A stretch of 36,844 nt of DNA from Steroidobacteraceae bacterium. GTDB taxonomy: Bacteria; Pseudomonadota; Gammaproteobacteria; Steroidobacterales; Steroidobacteraceae. The notes under the pieces are model-generated. The model saw nothing but the letters and a program-made list of their open reading frames with translations, searched no databases and was not told the DNA's origin. The stretch is from the NCBI GenBank assembly GCA_019634915.1, contig JAHCAN010000029.1, positions 1 through 36,844 on the forward strand, given 5' to 3'. The position numbers and the translations under genes are program-made. The first letter of the stretch is position 1; each line of letters begins with the position of its first letter. This document shows, in pieces, positions 1-8,870 of the stretch.

Positions 1-177
1 CTGCGAGGCCGCGACCATCAGTGCATGGCCGGCCGGCGCGAGTGCGATCAGGTTCGGGATGCCGACGGCCGTCAGCACGAACGCGCGCTCCTCGCAGGCC
101 GTGAAATCGTCGGCGACGAACACCGCGACCGGCGCCTCGTCGGGCGCGGCGCCGGTGGGTCCGCCGGCGTCGTGCAT
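1..177 (-). CDS. Partial CDS, probable N-terminus of a rhomboid-like membrane protein
   Basis: An open frame starts with ATG at 177 and runs off the window edge, so only 59 N-terminal residues are visible. The ATG shares one base with the ntrX stop codon (TGATG), which points to translational coupling as the last visible gene of the def-ntrX operon. The visible part is soluble, with the segment ERAFVLTAVGIPNL. This resembles the short domain that precedes the membrane part of some gammaproteobacterial rhomboid-family intramembrane proteases, where a similar 'ERALVL.AVGI' stretch occurs. No membrane segment or catalytic Ser/His is inside the window, so the family call is a guess from memory. 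In many relatives trkA follows ntrX; this is not TrkA-like. Confidence 0.55.
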   Translation of the reverse strand, partial: MHDAGGPTGAAPDEAPVAVFVADDFTACEERAFVLTAVGIPNLIALAPAGHALMVAASQ

Positions 178-1538
178 CAGTCGTCGCTGATGTTGCGGAA
201 CTCGACGCCGAGCGAGCGCAGCTTGCGGTACAGGTGCGTGCGCTCCATGCCGACGCGCTTGGCGAGCAGGCCCACCTTGCCGTTGCACAGCAGCAGCTGC
301 TGCTGAAGGTAGGTGCGCTCGAACTGCTCGCGCGCCTCGCGCAGCGGCAGCGCGAGCAGGTCCTGCTTGACCAGCGGCTCCTCGGGCGGCGCCTGCACCG
401 CGAGCTCGCGCTCGACCTCCTCGAGGCCGATCTCGTCGGCGCCGCCCTTCAACAGCAGGCGGTGCACGAGATTGCGCATCTCGCGGATGTTGCCGGGCCA
501 CGGGTAGTTGCGCAGCCGGTTCTGCGCCGCGACGCTGTACCTGCGAAACGGCAACCCCTCGGCGTCGACCAGCCGGTCGACGTAGTAGCGCAGCAGCTCC
601 GGCACGTCCTCGGCGTAGTCGCGCAGCGGCGGCACGCGGAAGATCACCGTGTTCAGCTGCGCGAGCAGGTCGCGGCGGAACTCGCCGGCCGCGGCGCGCC
701 GCTCGATGCCGGGCTCGGCCGACGCGAACACGCGCGCGGTAAACGGTACCGGCTCGCTGGCGCCGACCCGGTACAGTTGTCCGGTTTCGAGGACACCGAG
801 CAGCAGCCGCTGCGCGGCCGCCGGCAGGTCCTCGATGCCGCTGATGAACAGCGTGCCGCCGGCGGCCTGCTCGAGCAGGCCCGGCTTGACGCCGCCGGCC
901 TCCTGCACGCCGAGCAGCGGCGGCTCGGGGTCGGTCTCGCGCACGGTGCTCGACACCAGCGTCACCAGCGGCTCGCCGGCGCCCGCCGCCGATTCGTGCA
1001 GGTAGCGCGCGAACGCCTCGCGGCCGCTGCCCGGCTCGCCGACGAACAGCACGCGGTTGCTGCGCGCGAGCCGCGCGAGCTCGGTGCGCAGCTGACGCAT
1101 CACCGGGCTCTTGCCGACCGGCACCATCAGCGGCGGCACGCCGAGGCGCGCGCCGCCGCGGCGGCGCCGGCCCGCATCGAGCGCGCGCTCGACGGTGCGC
1201 AGCAGCTTGGCGAGCGACAGCGGCTTCTCGACGAAATCGAACGCACCGAGCCGGGTCGCCTCGACCGCGGTCTCGACGGTGCCGTGGCCCGACATCATGA
1301 CGACCGGGCAGCTCTCGCCGCCCTGCGTCGACCACTCGCGCAGCAGTGTGATGCCGTCGACGTCCGGCATCCAGATGTCGAGCAGCACGAGATCCGGCAC
1401 GCGGTTGGCGCGCGAGGCGCGCGCTTCGCTCGCGTTCGCGGCCGCGTCGACCTCGTAGCCCTCCTCGGACAGGATTTCGGTCAGCAGACTCCGGATGTCG
1501 GATTCGTCGTCCACCACCAGAATGTGCGCAGCGCTCAT
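177..1538 (-). CDS. ntrX: NtrX-like response regulator with a degenerate sigma54-activator domain
   Basis: Response regulator of 453 residues, partner of the adjacent NtrY kinase. Domains: receiver (1-120, acidic pocket D10/D11, phosphoacceptor D54 in LLDIWMPD, K105), AAA+ (about 140-370), and a Fis-type helix-turn-helix (about 400-447, MERTHLYRKLRSLG, typical of NtrX). The AAA+ domain is odd: Walker A is GEPGSGRE (167-174) instead of GESGTGKE, with the Lys replaced by Arg. The Walker B acidic pair is replaced by S233-G234 in GTLFISGIEDL, and the region between them has no GAFTGA loop. The protein therefore looks unable to hydrolyse ATP normally or remodel sigma54 holoenzyme, and may act as a plain DNA-binding regulator (inference). 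The start overlaps the ntrY stop by four bases. NtrYX is linked to nitrogen, redox and envelope control in other proteobacteria. Confidence 0.9.
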   Translation of the reverse strand: MSAAHILVVDDESDIRSLLTEILSEEGYEVDAAANASEARASRANRVPDLVLLDIWMPDVDGITLLREWSTQGGESCPVVMMSGHGTVETAVEATRLGAFDFVEKPLSLAKLLRTVERALDAGRRRRGGARLGVPPLMVPVGKSPVMRQLRTELARLARSNRVLFVGEPGSGREAFARYLHESAAGAGEPLVTLVSSTVRETDPEPPLLGVQEAGGVKPGLLEQAAGGTLFISGIEDLPAAAQRLLLGVLETGQLYRVGASEPVPFTARVFASAEPGIERRAAAGEFRRDLLAQLNTVIFRVPPLRDYAEDVPELLRYYVDRLVDAEGLPFRRYSVAAQNRLRNYPWPGNIREMRNLVHRLLLKGGADEIGLEEVERELAVQAPPEEPLVKQDLLALPLREAREQFERTYLQQQLLLCNGKVGLLAKRVGMERTHLYRKLRSLGVEFRNISDD

Positions 1539-3766
1539 GCCCGCTCCCTTCGCAGTTCACCGCGACGCTCGCGGCCCGCCTGGGCCCGCGCCGCGTCGTT
1601 CAACGGCAGGGTCACGCGTACGCGCGCCCCGCCCTCCGCCGGATTGTCCAGCTCGACGTGGCCGCCGTGCTCCTCGGCGATGCGCCGCACGATGGCCAGC
1701 CCGAGCCCCGTCCCCCGCGCCTTGCTGGTCACGTAGGGATCGAATGCACGGTCGATGATATCGGGCCGGAAGCCCGGCCCGTTGTCACTGACCTCGATCG
1801 TCGCCACCGGCACGCCGCCGGACGTACCGGCCGCGCTCGCCACGCGGATCTGCGCACCGGCCTGCCCGTCGAGCGCCTCGAACGCGTTCGCCAGCAGGTT
1901 GTTCAGGATCTGGCGCACGCGCCCCCGGTCCGCCTCGAGCGTCACGACCTCCTCACCGGGATCGACCTGCAATGCAACACCGGCATTCTGCGCACGATAC
2001 AGGTCCGCCACCTCCGTGACGAGTTGATTGAGCGCGAAGCGCGCCAGGGTCATGTCGGGGGTGCGCGCGTACTCGCTGAACGCGTTGACCATCTGCTTCA
2101 TCGCCTCGACCTGCTGCACGATCGTGTGCGTCGAGCGCTCGAGCACCGCGGCATCCGCCGGGTTCATCTGCGCGAGGAAGCGGCGGCGCATGCGCTCGGC
2201 CGACAGCTGGATCGGCGTCAGCGGATTCTTGATCTCGTGCGCGAGGCGGCGCGCGACCTCGCCCCAGGCCGCCTCGCGCTGCGCGGCGAGCAGCACGGTG
2301 ATGTCGTCGAAAACGATCACGTAGCCGGCCTCGTCCTCGCCGCCCGGGAGCGGCGTGCACGCGCACATCAGCACGCGCCGCCCGCTGTCGCCGGGCAGCT
2401 CGATCTGCTCGCGCCATTCCTCGCGCCCCTCGGCGGCACGCTCGCGCAACTCCTGCACGAGCTGCGCGACCCGCGGATTGCGCTCGCCGAGCATGGCAAG
2501 GTTGTGGCCGGTCTCGGCGGCCAGGTCGACGCCGAGGATCGCGCTCGCCGACTCGTTGGCGATGCGCAGGTTCAGCTCGCGGTCGACCGACAGCACGCCG
2601 GCCGACAGCTTCGCGAGGATCACCGCGAGCCGCCCGCGCTCGTGCTCGACCTCGGCGCGGCTGCGGTTTGTCTCCTCGCGCGCGCGGCGCAGCCGGCGCG
2701 TCATGTCGTTGAACGACTGCACGAGGAAGCCGAGCTCGTCACGCGACGGCAGCGGCAGGCGCGCGCCGAAGTCGCCCTTGCCGACCGCGCGCGTGCCGGC
2801 GATCAGGTCCTGCACCGGGCGCGCGAACCGCCGCGACGAGACGATCGCGCCGTTGATCGCCGTGAGCATCGCGATCAGCAGCACCAGCGTCAGCGTCAGG
2901 CGGAAGCTGTATTTCAGCGGCTCGCGCATCGCGGCGAGCTCGCCGTACTGCGAGTAGGAGCGCTGCACGGCCTCGGACAGCGCCGCGAGCTGCGGCGGCA
3001 CCTCGTAGACCGCGACCACGAAGCGCGGATCGCGCCGCCCCGCGCCGTGGTCCACCGGCGCGGCGATGCGGATGTAGTACTCGCCGTCGGCGCGCGGCTC
3101 GAGCGCGACGTACGGGCGGCCCTCCCCCACCTGGCGCGCGATCTCCTCGGTCGGCCGCGCCGGCACGCCCGACAACAGCGCGGCACTGCTCGCCGCGATC
3201 AGCCGCGAGTTCGCGCCGAACAGCACGATCTCGAGCGCGCCGCTCGCGCGCCGCTCCTCGTCGATCGCGCCGGCGAGATCGATGTCGGGCAGCCCGGCGA
3301 GACGCAATGCGAACGCCTCGGTGCGCCCGGCGTGCTCGCGCAGCCGCAGGTCGACCGCGGCGCGCGACAGGCCGAGCGCATCGGAGAGGCCCTGCTTGAT
3401 CTCGACCTTGAACCAGCTGTCGATGCCGCGATTCAGGAAGTCGAGCGAGAACAGATACACGATCATCAGCGGCGCGATCACCAGTGCACCGAAGGTCGTG
3501 ACGCTGCGCACGGTGAGCCGCGAGCCGGGCACGTGGTCGCGGTAATCGCGCGCGAGGCGCGCGAGGCGGCGCACCAGCAGCACGGTGAGCGCGAGCACGC
3601 CGATGATGTTGAGCAGCAGGATCCACGGCTGCAGGCGGCCGAACTGCGCCGAGTTCTGCGCGGTCTTCGCCAGCAGGACCAGCGAGGCGGCACCGATCGC
3701 GACCCACAGCGCGATCAATGCCGCCGAGCCGAAGCGTTTCAGATGGGCAGGGACCACGAGTACCAC
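1535..3766 (-). CDS. ntrY: NtrY-like membrane sensor histidine kinase
   Basis: Kinase of 743 residues. Hydrophobic segments near 13-33, 47-66 and 90-112, then a periplasmic-type region (about 115-285) and a last membrane helix (about 286-309). HAMP follows (310-365), a PAS domain (about 375-490), HisKA with phosphoacceptor H510 in ARRLAHEIKNPLTPIQ, and HATPase_c with N box ILNNLLANAFEAL, DNGPGF and GTGLGLAI. This is the NtrY order and length. The GTG start at 3766 lies inside the end of the DUF4390 gene (28-base overlap). A second GTG three codons later is an alternative start, and no clear Shine-Dalgarno is seen, so translation may depend on the upstream gene. The stop overlaps the ntrX start (ATGA). 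All kinase catalytic motifs look intact, in contrast to its regulator. Confidence 0.93.
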   Translation of the reverse strand: MVLVVPAHLKRFGSAALIALWVAIGAASLVLLAKTAQNSAQFGRLQPWILLLNIIGVLALTVLLVRRLARLARDYRDHVPGSRLTVRSVTTFGALVIAPLMIVYLFSLDFLNRGIDSWFKVEIKQGLSDALGLSRAAVDLRLREHAGRTEAFALRLAGLPDIDLAGAIDEERRASGALEIVLFGANSRLIAASSAALLSGVPARPTEEIARQVGEGRPYVALEPRADGEYYIRIAAPVDHGAGRRDPRFVVAVYEVPPQLAALSEAVQRSYSQYGELAAMREPLKYSFRLTLTLVLLIAMLTAINGAIVSSRRFARPVQDLIAGTRAVGKGDFGARLPLPSRDELGFLVQSFNDMTRRLRRAREETNRSRAEVEHERGRLAVILAKLSAGVLSVDRELNLRIANESASAILGVDLAAETGHNLAMLGERNPRVAQLVQELRERAAEGREEWREQIELPGDSGRRVLMCACTPLPGGEDEAGYVIVFDDITVLLAAQREAAWGEVARRLAHEIKNPLTPIQLSAERMRRRFLAQMNPADAAVLERSTHTIVQQVEAMKQMVNAFSEYARTPDMTLARFALNQLVTEVADLYRAQNAGVALQVDPGEEVVTLEADRGRVRQILNNLLANAFEALDGQAGAQIRVASAAGTSGGVPVATIEVSDNGPGFRPDIIDRAFDPYVTSKARGTGLGLAIVRRIAEEHGGHVELDNPAEGGARVRVTLPLNDAARAQAGRERRGELRRERA

Positions 3767-4314
3767 TCGCTCGTGCGATGCCAGCTGTCGGTCCAGAACA
3801 TCAGCACGCGCAGCGTGTCGGGCAGGCGGCCGCGCCGCACGCTCGCGCGCACGCTGACGCGGTAGCGGGCATCGGGCGAGAGCTGCGGCTCGACGAGCAC
3901 CGGCCAGCCGTCGACGGTGCCGATCGCGGCGAGCGCCTCGTGCAGCGTGGCAAAGCTCTCCTGCGACGTGCCGGCATCGCTGTCGCGCATCACGAAGCGG
4001 TTGCTGACCGCGTGGTAGGACAGCTCGCGCCGCCGCGTCACCGAGACGACGTCGCTGTCGAACCAGTAGCGGCGCTCGCGCGCGACCACCGCCTCGAGAT
4101 CGAACATCAGCGTGACCCCGTCGCCGAGCGCCGCGCGGATGTCGTCGTTCTCCGGGTACTGCACGCGCGCATGCAGCTTGAACACGCCATGGTCGACGTT
4201 GACGTAGGCCGAGCGCACCTCGAGCACGCCGTCGAGCGCGTTCGCGAGCACGGCCCCGGCAAAGGCGAGGCCGGCGATCAGGACCACGAGGGCAGGAGTC
4301 GGACGCTGTGTCAT
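3739..4314 (-). CDS. DUF4390 family exported protein
   Basis: Protein of 191 residues with a hydrophobic N-terminal signal (residues 8-25, ending ALANA-like), so probably periplasmic. The body (YVNVDHGVFKLHARVQYPEN, later SDVVSVTRRRELSYH and WSLPI at the end) matches my memory of DUF4390 proteins, which sit between rsmB and ntrY in many gammaproteobacteria. The start ATG overlaps the rsmB stop (ATGA, 4311-4314). The constant position just before the sensor kinase suggests a link to what NtrY senses, but no biochemical function is known to me. The longer open frame upstream of this ATG is a shadow of rsmB. Confidence 0.85.
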   Translation of the reverse strand: MTQRPTPALVVLIAGLAFAGAVLANALDGVLEVRSAYVNVDHGVFKLHARVQYPENDDIRAALGDGVTLMFDLEAVVARERRYWFDSDVVSVTRRRELSYHAVSNRFVMRDSDAGTSQESFATLHEALAAIGTVDGWPVLVEPQLSPDARYRVSVRASVRRGRLPDTLRVLMFWTDSWHRTSEWYSWSLPI

Positions 4315-5594
4315 GTCGGGGCCGCTTTGGTCAGGCAAGCATAATAGAAGCCGTCGGTGGGTGCCCGGACGCCGGGCCACAGCTGCAGCGCCGGGCGCTC
4401 CAGCCGCGCCGCGGGCGTCGCGGCGAGGAAGCGCTCGATCACGGCGCCGTTCTCGGCGCCCAGCACCGAGCAGGTCGCGTACACGAGCCGCCCGCCGGGC
4501 GCGAGCCGCGCGAAGCACTCGCGCAGGATCGTGCGCTGCAGGCGCGCGAACGCCGGAATGTCCGCCGCGCGGCGCAGCAGCTTGATGTCCGGGTGGCGGC
4601 GGATGACCCCGGTGGCCGAGCACGGCGCATCGAGCAGGATGCAGTCGAACGGCGCCTCGCCGGCGAGCGCGTGCGGTTCGCGCAGGTCGAGGCGCGCGAG
4701 TCGTGCACGGCGCCCGAGGCGCACGAGATTCTCCTCGACGCGCGCGAGCCGCTGCGCGTCGACGTCGACCGCGAGCAGGTCGATCTCCCCGCCCGCGATC
4801 TCGAGCAGGTGGCCGCTCTTGCCGCCGGGCGCCGCGCAGGCATCGAGCACGCGCTCGCCCGCGCGCGGCGCGAGCAGCGCGGCCGCGAGTTGCGCGCCGG
4901 CATCCTGCACCGACACCAGACCCGACTCGAAGCCCGGCAGCTCCCCGACCGCGACCGGCGCGTCGAGCACGAGCGCGGCCGGAAAGTCCGCGAGCGGCTG
5001 CGCGCCGATGCCGCGCGCGAGGCATGCGGCCTGCGCGTCGGCGACCGTCGTGCGGGCGAGGTCGACGCGCAGCGTCATCGGCGCACGCTCGTTGCCGCCG
5101 GCGAGCACGTCGTCGACGCGCTGCGGCTGCTCGCGCGCGAGCTGGTCGGCGAACCAGCGCGGATGCGCGTGACGCACGGCCCGGTCGGCATCGAGCACCG
5201 CGAACAGCGCCTCGTGCTCGCGCACGAAGCGGCGCAGCACCGCGTTGACGAAGCCGCTCGCGCGCGCCGCACCGAGCATGCGCGTCGCGTCGACGGCGGC
5301 GTCGACGACGCCCTGCGGCGCGTTGCGCGAATAGACGACCTGGTGGGCGGCGGTGACCAGCAACGCATGTACCGTCGGCGCCAGCGCCGCGGCGGGCCGC
5401 GTCAGCAGCCGGCCGATCGCGGGCGCGAGCCGCAGATACCAGCGCAGCGTGCCGAGCGTGATCGCGCGGACCGCCGCGCGCTCGGCGCCGCCGGCCGCCG
5501 ATCCGGTATCGAGCACGTCGTCGGCCGAGCGATGCTCGTGCGCGACGCACGCGACCGCGCGCGCCGCCGCCGCCAGCGCGGCCGTGCCGTTCAC
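4311..5594 (-). CDS. rsmB: 16S rRNA (cytosine-967-C5)-methyltransferase RsmB
   Basis: SAM-dependent methylase for C967 of 16S rRNA. The start chosen is GTG at 5594, which overlaps the fmt stop (GTGA) and gives 427 residues, close to the 429 of the E. coli enzyme; the longer frame starting at 5702 would run through fmt. N-terminal NusB-like RNA-binding domain (about 1-145), then the Rossmann methylase fold. The SAM-binding motif LDACAAPGGK begins near residue 250, DAPCSATGVIRRHPD carries C325, and YATCSVLGAEN carries C375. These match the release and nucleophile cysteines of the family by position. Part of the def-fmt-rsmB translation cluster. Confidence 0.96.
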   Translation of the reverse strand: MNGTAALAAAARAVACVAHEHRSADDVLDTGSAAGGAERAAVRAITLGTLRWYLRLAPAIGRLLTRPAAALAPTVHALLVTAAHQVVYSRNAPQGVVDAAVDATRMLGAARASGFVNAVLRRFVREHEALFAVLDADRAVRHAHPRWFADQLAREQPQRVDDVLAGGNERAPMTLRVDLARTTVADAQAACLARGIGAQPLADFPAALVLDAPVAVGELPGFESGLVSVQDAGAQLAAALLAPRAGERVLDACAAPGGKSGHLLEIAGGEIDLLAVDVDAQRLARVEENLVRLGRRARLARLDLREPHALAGEAPFDCILLDAPCSATGVIRRHPDIKLLRRAADIPAFARLQRTILRECFARLAPGGRLVYATCSVLGAENGAVIERFLAATPAARLERPALQLWPGVRAPTDGFYYACLTKAAPT

Positions 5595-6532
5595 CCGAGC
5601 ACCGCGCCCTCGAGCGCCACGGCTCGCGCGAAATCGAGCGCCGGGACCGGCTTGCGCCCCGGCCGCTGCACGGATTCGAGCGTCAGCACGCCGCTGCCAC
5701 AAGCGACGCGCAGGCCGGTCGCATCAAGGCCGAGCACCGTGCCCGGCGCGACCCCGGACGCAGCGCCGGGCTCGGTCCCTGCCGCGCCGACGCGCGCGCG
5801 CAGCACGCGCAGCTGCTCGCCGCCATGGCGGGTCTCGGCAATCGGCCACGGATGGAAGGCGCGTACCTGCCGGTCGAGCTCGGCGGCACTGCGGTGCCAG
5901 TCGATGCGCGCCTCGGACTTATCGATCTTCGGCGCATGGGTCACGCCCTGCGCCGCCTGCGGCACCGCCTGCGCTTCACCCTTCGCAATAGAGTCGAGCA
6001 CCTCGAGCAGCGCCGCGGCGCCCTCCCCGGCGAGCCGGTCGTGCAGCTCACCGGCGGTCATGCGCGGACCGATCGGCACGCGGCGCACCGCGTAGACCGG
6101 GCCGGTATCGAGCCCGGCCTCCATGCGCATGATCGCGACGCCGCTTTCCGCATCGCCGGCGAGGATCGCGCGCTGGATCGGTGCCGCGCCGCGCCAGCGC
6201 GGCAGCAGCGACGCGTGCACGTTCACGCAGCCGTGGCGCGGCAGCTCGAGCACGGCCGGCGGCAGCAGCAGTCCGTAGGCGACCACCACCAGCACCTCGG
6301 GTTGCCAGGCGAGCAGCGCCGCGCGATCCGCCTCGCCCTTGAGCGAGGCCGGCTGCGCGACCGGCACGCCGAGCGCCTGGGCTTCGAGCTTGACGGGACT
6401 GGCGGTCAGCGCGCGGCCGCGCCCGGCGGGGCGGTCGGGCTGGGTCAGCACACCGACCAGCGTATGCCGGCCGGCGAGCGCGCGCAGCGACGGCAGCGCG
6501 AACCCCGGCGTTCCGGCGAACGCGACGCGCAT
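5591..6532 (-). CDS. fmt: Methionyl-tRNA formyltransferase
   Basis: Transfers a formyl group from 10-formyltetrahydrofolate to initiator Met-tRNA. The 313-residue length is normal. The N-terminal formyltransferase domain starts MRVAFAGTPGFALPSL and carries the signature SLLPRWRGAAPIQRAI; the catalytic Asn-His-Asp set is represented by VNVHAS and LDTGPVY. A C-terminal OB-like tRNA-binding domain follows (about 205-313). It lies 16 bases after the def stop and overlaps the rsmB start, so it is probably co-transcribed with both. Def later removes the formyl group that this enzyme adds. Confidence 0.97.
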   Translation of the reverse strand: MRVAFAGTPGFALPSLRALAGRHTLVGVLTQPDRPAGRGRALTASPVKLEAQALGVPVAQPASLKGEADRAALLAWQPEVLVVVAYGLLLPPAVLELPRHGCVNVHASLLPRWRGAAPIQRAILAGDAESGVAIMRMEAGLDTGPVYAVRRVPIGPRMTAGELHDRLAGEGAAALLEVLDSIAKGEAQAVPQAAQGVTHAPKIDKSEARIDWHRSAAELDRQVRAFHPWPIAETRHGGEQLRVLRARVGAAGTEPGAASGVAPGTVLGLDATGLRVACGSGVLTLESVQRPGRKPVPALDFARAVALEGAVLG

Positions 6533-6548
6533 GCTCAGGATTCCGCGG

Positions 6549-7097
6549 TCAGAGCGGCACGCGTGCCGGCAGCGGCGCCGGCGCGGCCGGCGCGGCGGCG
6601 CGCGCCTTGCGGTCCTTGTCGAGCTTCTTCCGGATGCGCTCGCGCTTGAGGTCCGACAGATAGTCGACGAACAGCTTGCCGTCGAGATGGTCGATCTCGT
6701 GCTGCAGGCACACCGCGAGGATGCCCTCGAGATCCTGTTCGAACTCGATGCCGTGGCGGTCGCGCGCGCGTACCCGCACGCGCGAGGCGCGCTGGACCTC
6801 GTCGAAAATGCCCGGCACCGACAGGCAGCCCTCTTCGGTGACTGCGGTGCCGCTCTTCCCGAGGATCTCCGGGTTGACGAACACGTGGCGCTCGTTCCGT
6901 TCCTCGGAGATGTCGATCACGATCAGGCGCTGGTGCACGTTCACCTGGGTCGCCGCGAGCCCGATGCCGGGCGCCGCGTACATGGTCTCGAACATGTCGT
7001 CGACCAGCCGGCCGAAGGCCTCGTCGAAGACGGTGACGGGTTCGGCGCGGGTGCGCAGCCGGGGATCGGGGTATTCGAGGATCGTGAGCAGGGCCAT
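6549..7097 (-). CDS. def: Peptide deformylase
   Basis: Metal-dependent deformylase of nascent proteins. The start is ATG at 7097 ([15 protein letters not shown]), giving 182 residues; the longer frame from 7145 adds 16 non-conserved residues. A GAAGG ribosome-binding site lies just upstream. All three family motifs are present: GIGLAATQ (44-51), EGCLSVPG with metal ligand C91, and HEIDHLDG with H133, catalytic E134 and H137. The tail after residue 160 is rich in Ala, Pro and Arg. First gene of the minus-strand operon. Confidence 0.97.
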   Translation of the reverse strand: MALLTILEYPDPRLRTRAEPVTVFDEAFGRLVDDMFETMYAAPGIGLAATQVNVHQRLIVIDISEERNERHVFVNPEILGKSGTAVTEEGCLSVPGIFDEVQRASRVRVRARDRHGIEFEQDLEGILAVCLQHEIDHLDGKLFVDYLSDLKRERIRKKLDKDRKARAAAPAAPAPLPARVPL

Positions 7098-7234
7098 GGA
7101 AACCTTCAATAATGCTGCTAATGTACCGGGCCAGTGCGGTTTCATCGGCCGCGGTCCGGGGGGCGAGGTCGCCCGCGCCCCGTGAACCAGCGCACAAAGT
7201 TGACATCGGGCCGTGTGCGCCGGTTCCCGCAGCG

Positions 7235-7240
7235 ATTATA
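7235..7240 (-). promoter_or_regulatory. Candidate -10 element for the def-fmt-rsmB operon
   Basis: A perfect TATAAT reads on the minus strand 138 bases before def, in a locally AT-rich patch of the 185-base divergent spacer between def and the LysM gene. The -35 position 17 bases upstream is GC-rich and does not resemble TTGACA, so the call rests on the -10 alone. Confidence 0.35.
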
Positions 7241-7270
7241 ACAGCGGGGTCGCTTGCCCCACCCGGTATA

Positions 7271-7276
7271 GAGGAG
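7271..7276 (+). promoter_or_regulatory. Ribosome-binding site of the LysM gene
   Basis: GAGGAG lies six bases before the ATG at 7283. It is one of the few strong Shine-Dalgarno sequences in this window and fixes the start of the lipoprotein gene. Confidence 0.75.
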
Positions 7277-7282
7277 TGAGGG

Positions 7283-8509
7283 ATGGTTTCGAATCAGTCA
7301 GTTAGCCCCGCGGCTGTCTGGTCGCGCGTGGCCGTATTCACGTGCGCCGCGCTCGTGGCCGCCTGCCAGACGGCCGACGAGCCGGTGCGGTACGAGGCGC
7401 CGCAGCAGGAATACGTCAGCGATGAGCCGTCCGCCGCCGCGGACCAGGAGCTCACCGCGACCGAGGCCGCCACGATTCTGGGCCAGGGGTCCGACTCCTC
7501 GCAGGCCCCGGCCGTCACCGCCGATGCCGTGCGCCCCGACGCGCCGAGCCGCTACACCGTCAAGCGTGGCGACACGCTGTGGGACATCTCGAGCCTGTTC
7601 CTGCGCGATCCCTGGCTGTGGCCGGAGATCTGGTACGTCAACCCGCAGGTCGAGAACCCGCACCTGATCTATCCCGGCGACGTGCTCGCGCTCGCCTACG
7701 GCGCCGACGGCAAGCCGCGCATCATGCTCGAGCAGGGCGGCGCCGCGCGCCTCAATCCGCGCCTGCGCAGTACGCCGGCCGACGGCCCGATCGCGACGAT
7801 TCCCTATGAAGCGATCGCGGCGTTCCTGTCGCGCCCGTCGCTGCTGTCGGCCGACGAACTCGAGCGTGCGCCGCACGTACTCGCGTTCCGCAACGAACAC
7901 ATGATCGGCGGCACCGGCGAGCAGATCTACGTGCGCAACCTCGACGCCCCGATCGACGCGCGCTTCGCGGTCGTGCATCCGGCAAAGAAGCTGCGCGATC
8001 CCGACACCGGCGACGTGCTCGGCTACGAGGGCGTGTACACGGCCACGGCGCGCGTCACGCGCCCGGGCGAGCCGCTCACCGCGACGCTGCTCGACACGAC
8101 CCGCGAGACGCTCGAGGGCGACGTGCTGATCGCCAACGACGCGAACGCGCCGCTCACCTTCCAGGTGCGCGTGCCGACCGCCGCGGTCGACGGCTCGATC
8201 ATCTCGGTGCTCGACGACACGACACTGATCGGCACCTACCAGATCATCGCGATCAACCGCGGCACGCGCCACGGGCTCGCGCCGGGACACGTGCTCGCCG
8301 TCGACCAGGCGGGCCTCACGGTACGCGACCGCGGCCAGCGCCGCGACACGGCGCTGTCGCGCGGCAGCACGTTCGCGCCGAAGGTGAAGCTGCCCGACGA
8401 GCGGGCCGGCACGGCGCTCGTGTTCAAGACCTATGACCGCATGAGCTATGCGATCGTTGTCGGGGCCTCCGACGCGATTCGCGTGGCGGATATCGTTCGC
8501 ACGCCGTAA
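7283..8509 (+). CDS. LysM-domain lipoprotein
   Basis: A 408-residue envelope protein. The N-terminus has a lipoprotein signal with lipobox LVAAC (lipidated Cys at residue 28). A low-complexity acidic linker leads to one LysM domain (about 91-136, YTVKRGDTLWDISSLFL to IYPGDVLAL), which binds peptidoglycan. The remaining ~270 residues are a conserved beta-rich region usual for the LysM protein encoded next to dprA in gammaproteobacteria. Probable role: outer-membrane or periplasmic cell-wall binding; no catalytic motif is seen. It is divergent from def and separated from dprA by maiA, which is not the usual arrangement. Confidence 0.92.
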   Translation: MVSNQSVSPAAVWSRVAVFTCAALVAACQTADEPVRYEAPQQEYVSDEPSAAADQELTATEAATILGQGSDSSQAPAVTADAVRPDAPSRYTVKRGDTLWDISSLFLRDPWLWPEIWYVNPQVENPHLIYPGDVLALAYGADGKPRIMLEQGGAARLNPRLRSTPADGPIATIPYEAIAAFLSRPSLLSADELERAPHVLAFRNEHMIGGTGEQIYVRNLDAPIDARFAVVHPAKKLRDPDTGDVLGYEGVYTATARVTRPGEPLTATLLDTTRETLEGDVLIANDANAPLTFQVRVPTAAVDGSIISVLDDTTLIGTYQIIAINRGTRHGLAPGHVLAVDQAGLTVRDRGQRRDTALSRGSTFAPKVKLPDERAGTALVFKTYDRMSYAIVVGASDAIRVADIVRTP

Positions 8510-8558
8510 GCGGCCCGGCCACGATCGCAGGACCGGGACCGCGCTGAGGCGCTGGCGC

Positions 8559-8751
8559 GGCTGGGGCGGGGGGCCGACCTGCGGCGCCTCGCTGGCGGGC
8601 GCGGCCTCTTCGAGGCCGTCCCCTCGACGCGGCGGTGCCCGGCGATATGGGAGCAGCGGCAGCAGAATCGTAGTGGGCGCCGGGCACTGATCGCCGCGTC
8701 GAGGCGCCCGCCTGATGCTTCGGCACCGCAGGTCGGCCCCCCGCCCCAGCC
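8559..8751 (-). repeat. ~193-bp palindromic repeat, copy 1
   Basis: A nested inverted repeat. Outer arms 8559-8584 and 8726-8751 pair perfectly over 26 bases. Inside them 8594-8602 pairs with 8704-8712, 8622-8634 with 8692-8704 (13 bases, sharing one base with the previous pair) and 8635-8644 with 8678-8687, around a 33-base loop. A small side hairpin lies at 8602-8618. An outer pair CTGAGG/CCTCAG (8544-8549, 8757-8762) may extend the structure. Strand is given relative to copy 2: read on the minus strand this copy aligns with copy 2 read on the plus strand, sharing blocks such as AGCATCAGG and TTCTGCTGCCGC at matching positions. It could act as a bidirectional terminator, a structured RNA or a miniature mobile element. 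Confidence 0.85.
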
Positions 8752-8870
8752 CCACACCTCAGTGAAGTTCGGCCCGCGAGCGCGTCCGCGCCTGCGCCCA
8801 CCTTTGCGGCCTACCTCGCGCTTGCATCTGCACACGCCCGTGGCCGCGAAGGCGATGACACTTGCGCGCG

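Noticed and set aside
7200-7205. Perfect TTGACA upstream of the LysM gene
   Set aside because: No -10-like hexamer lies 16-18 bases downstream; the nearest AT-rich hexamer is about 31 bases away.
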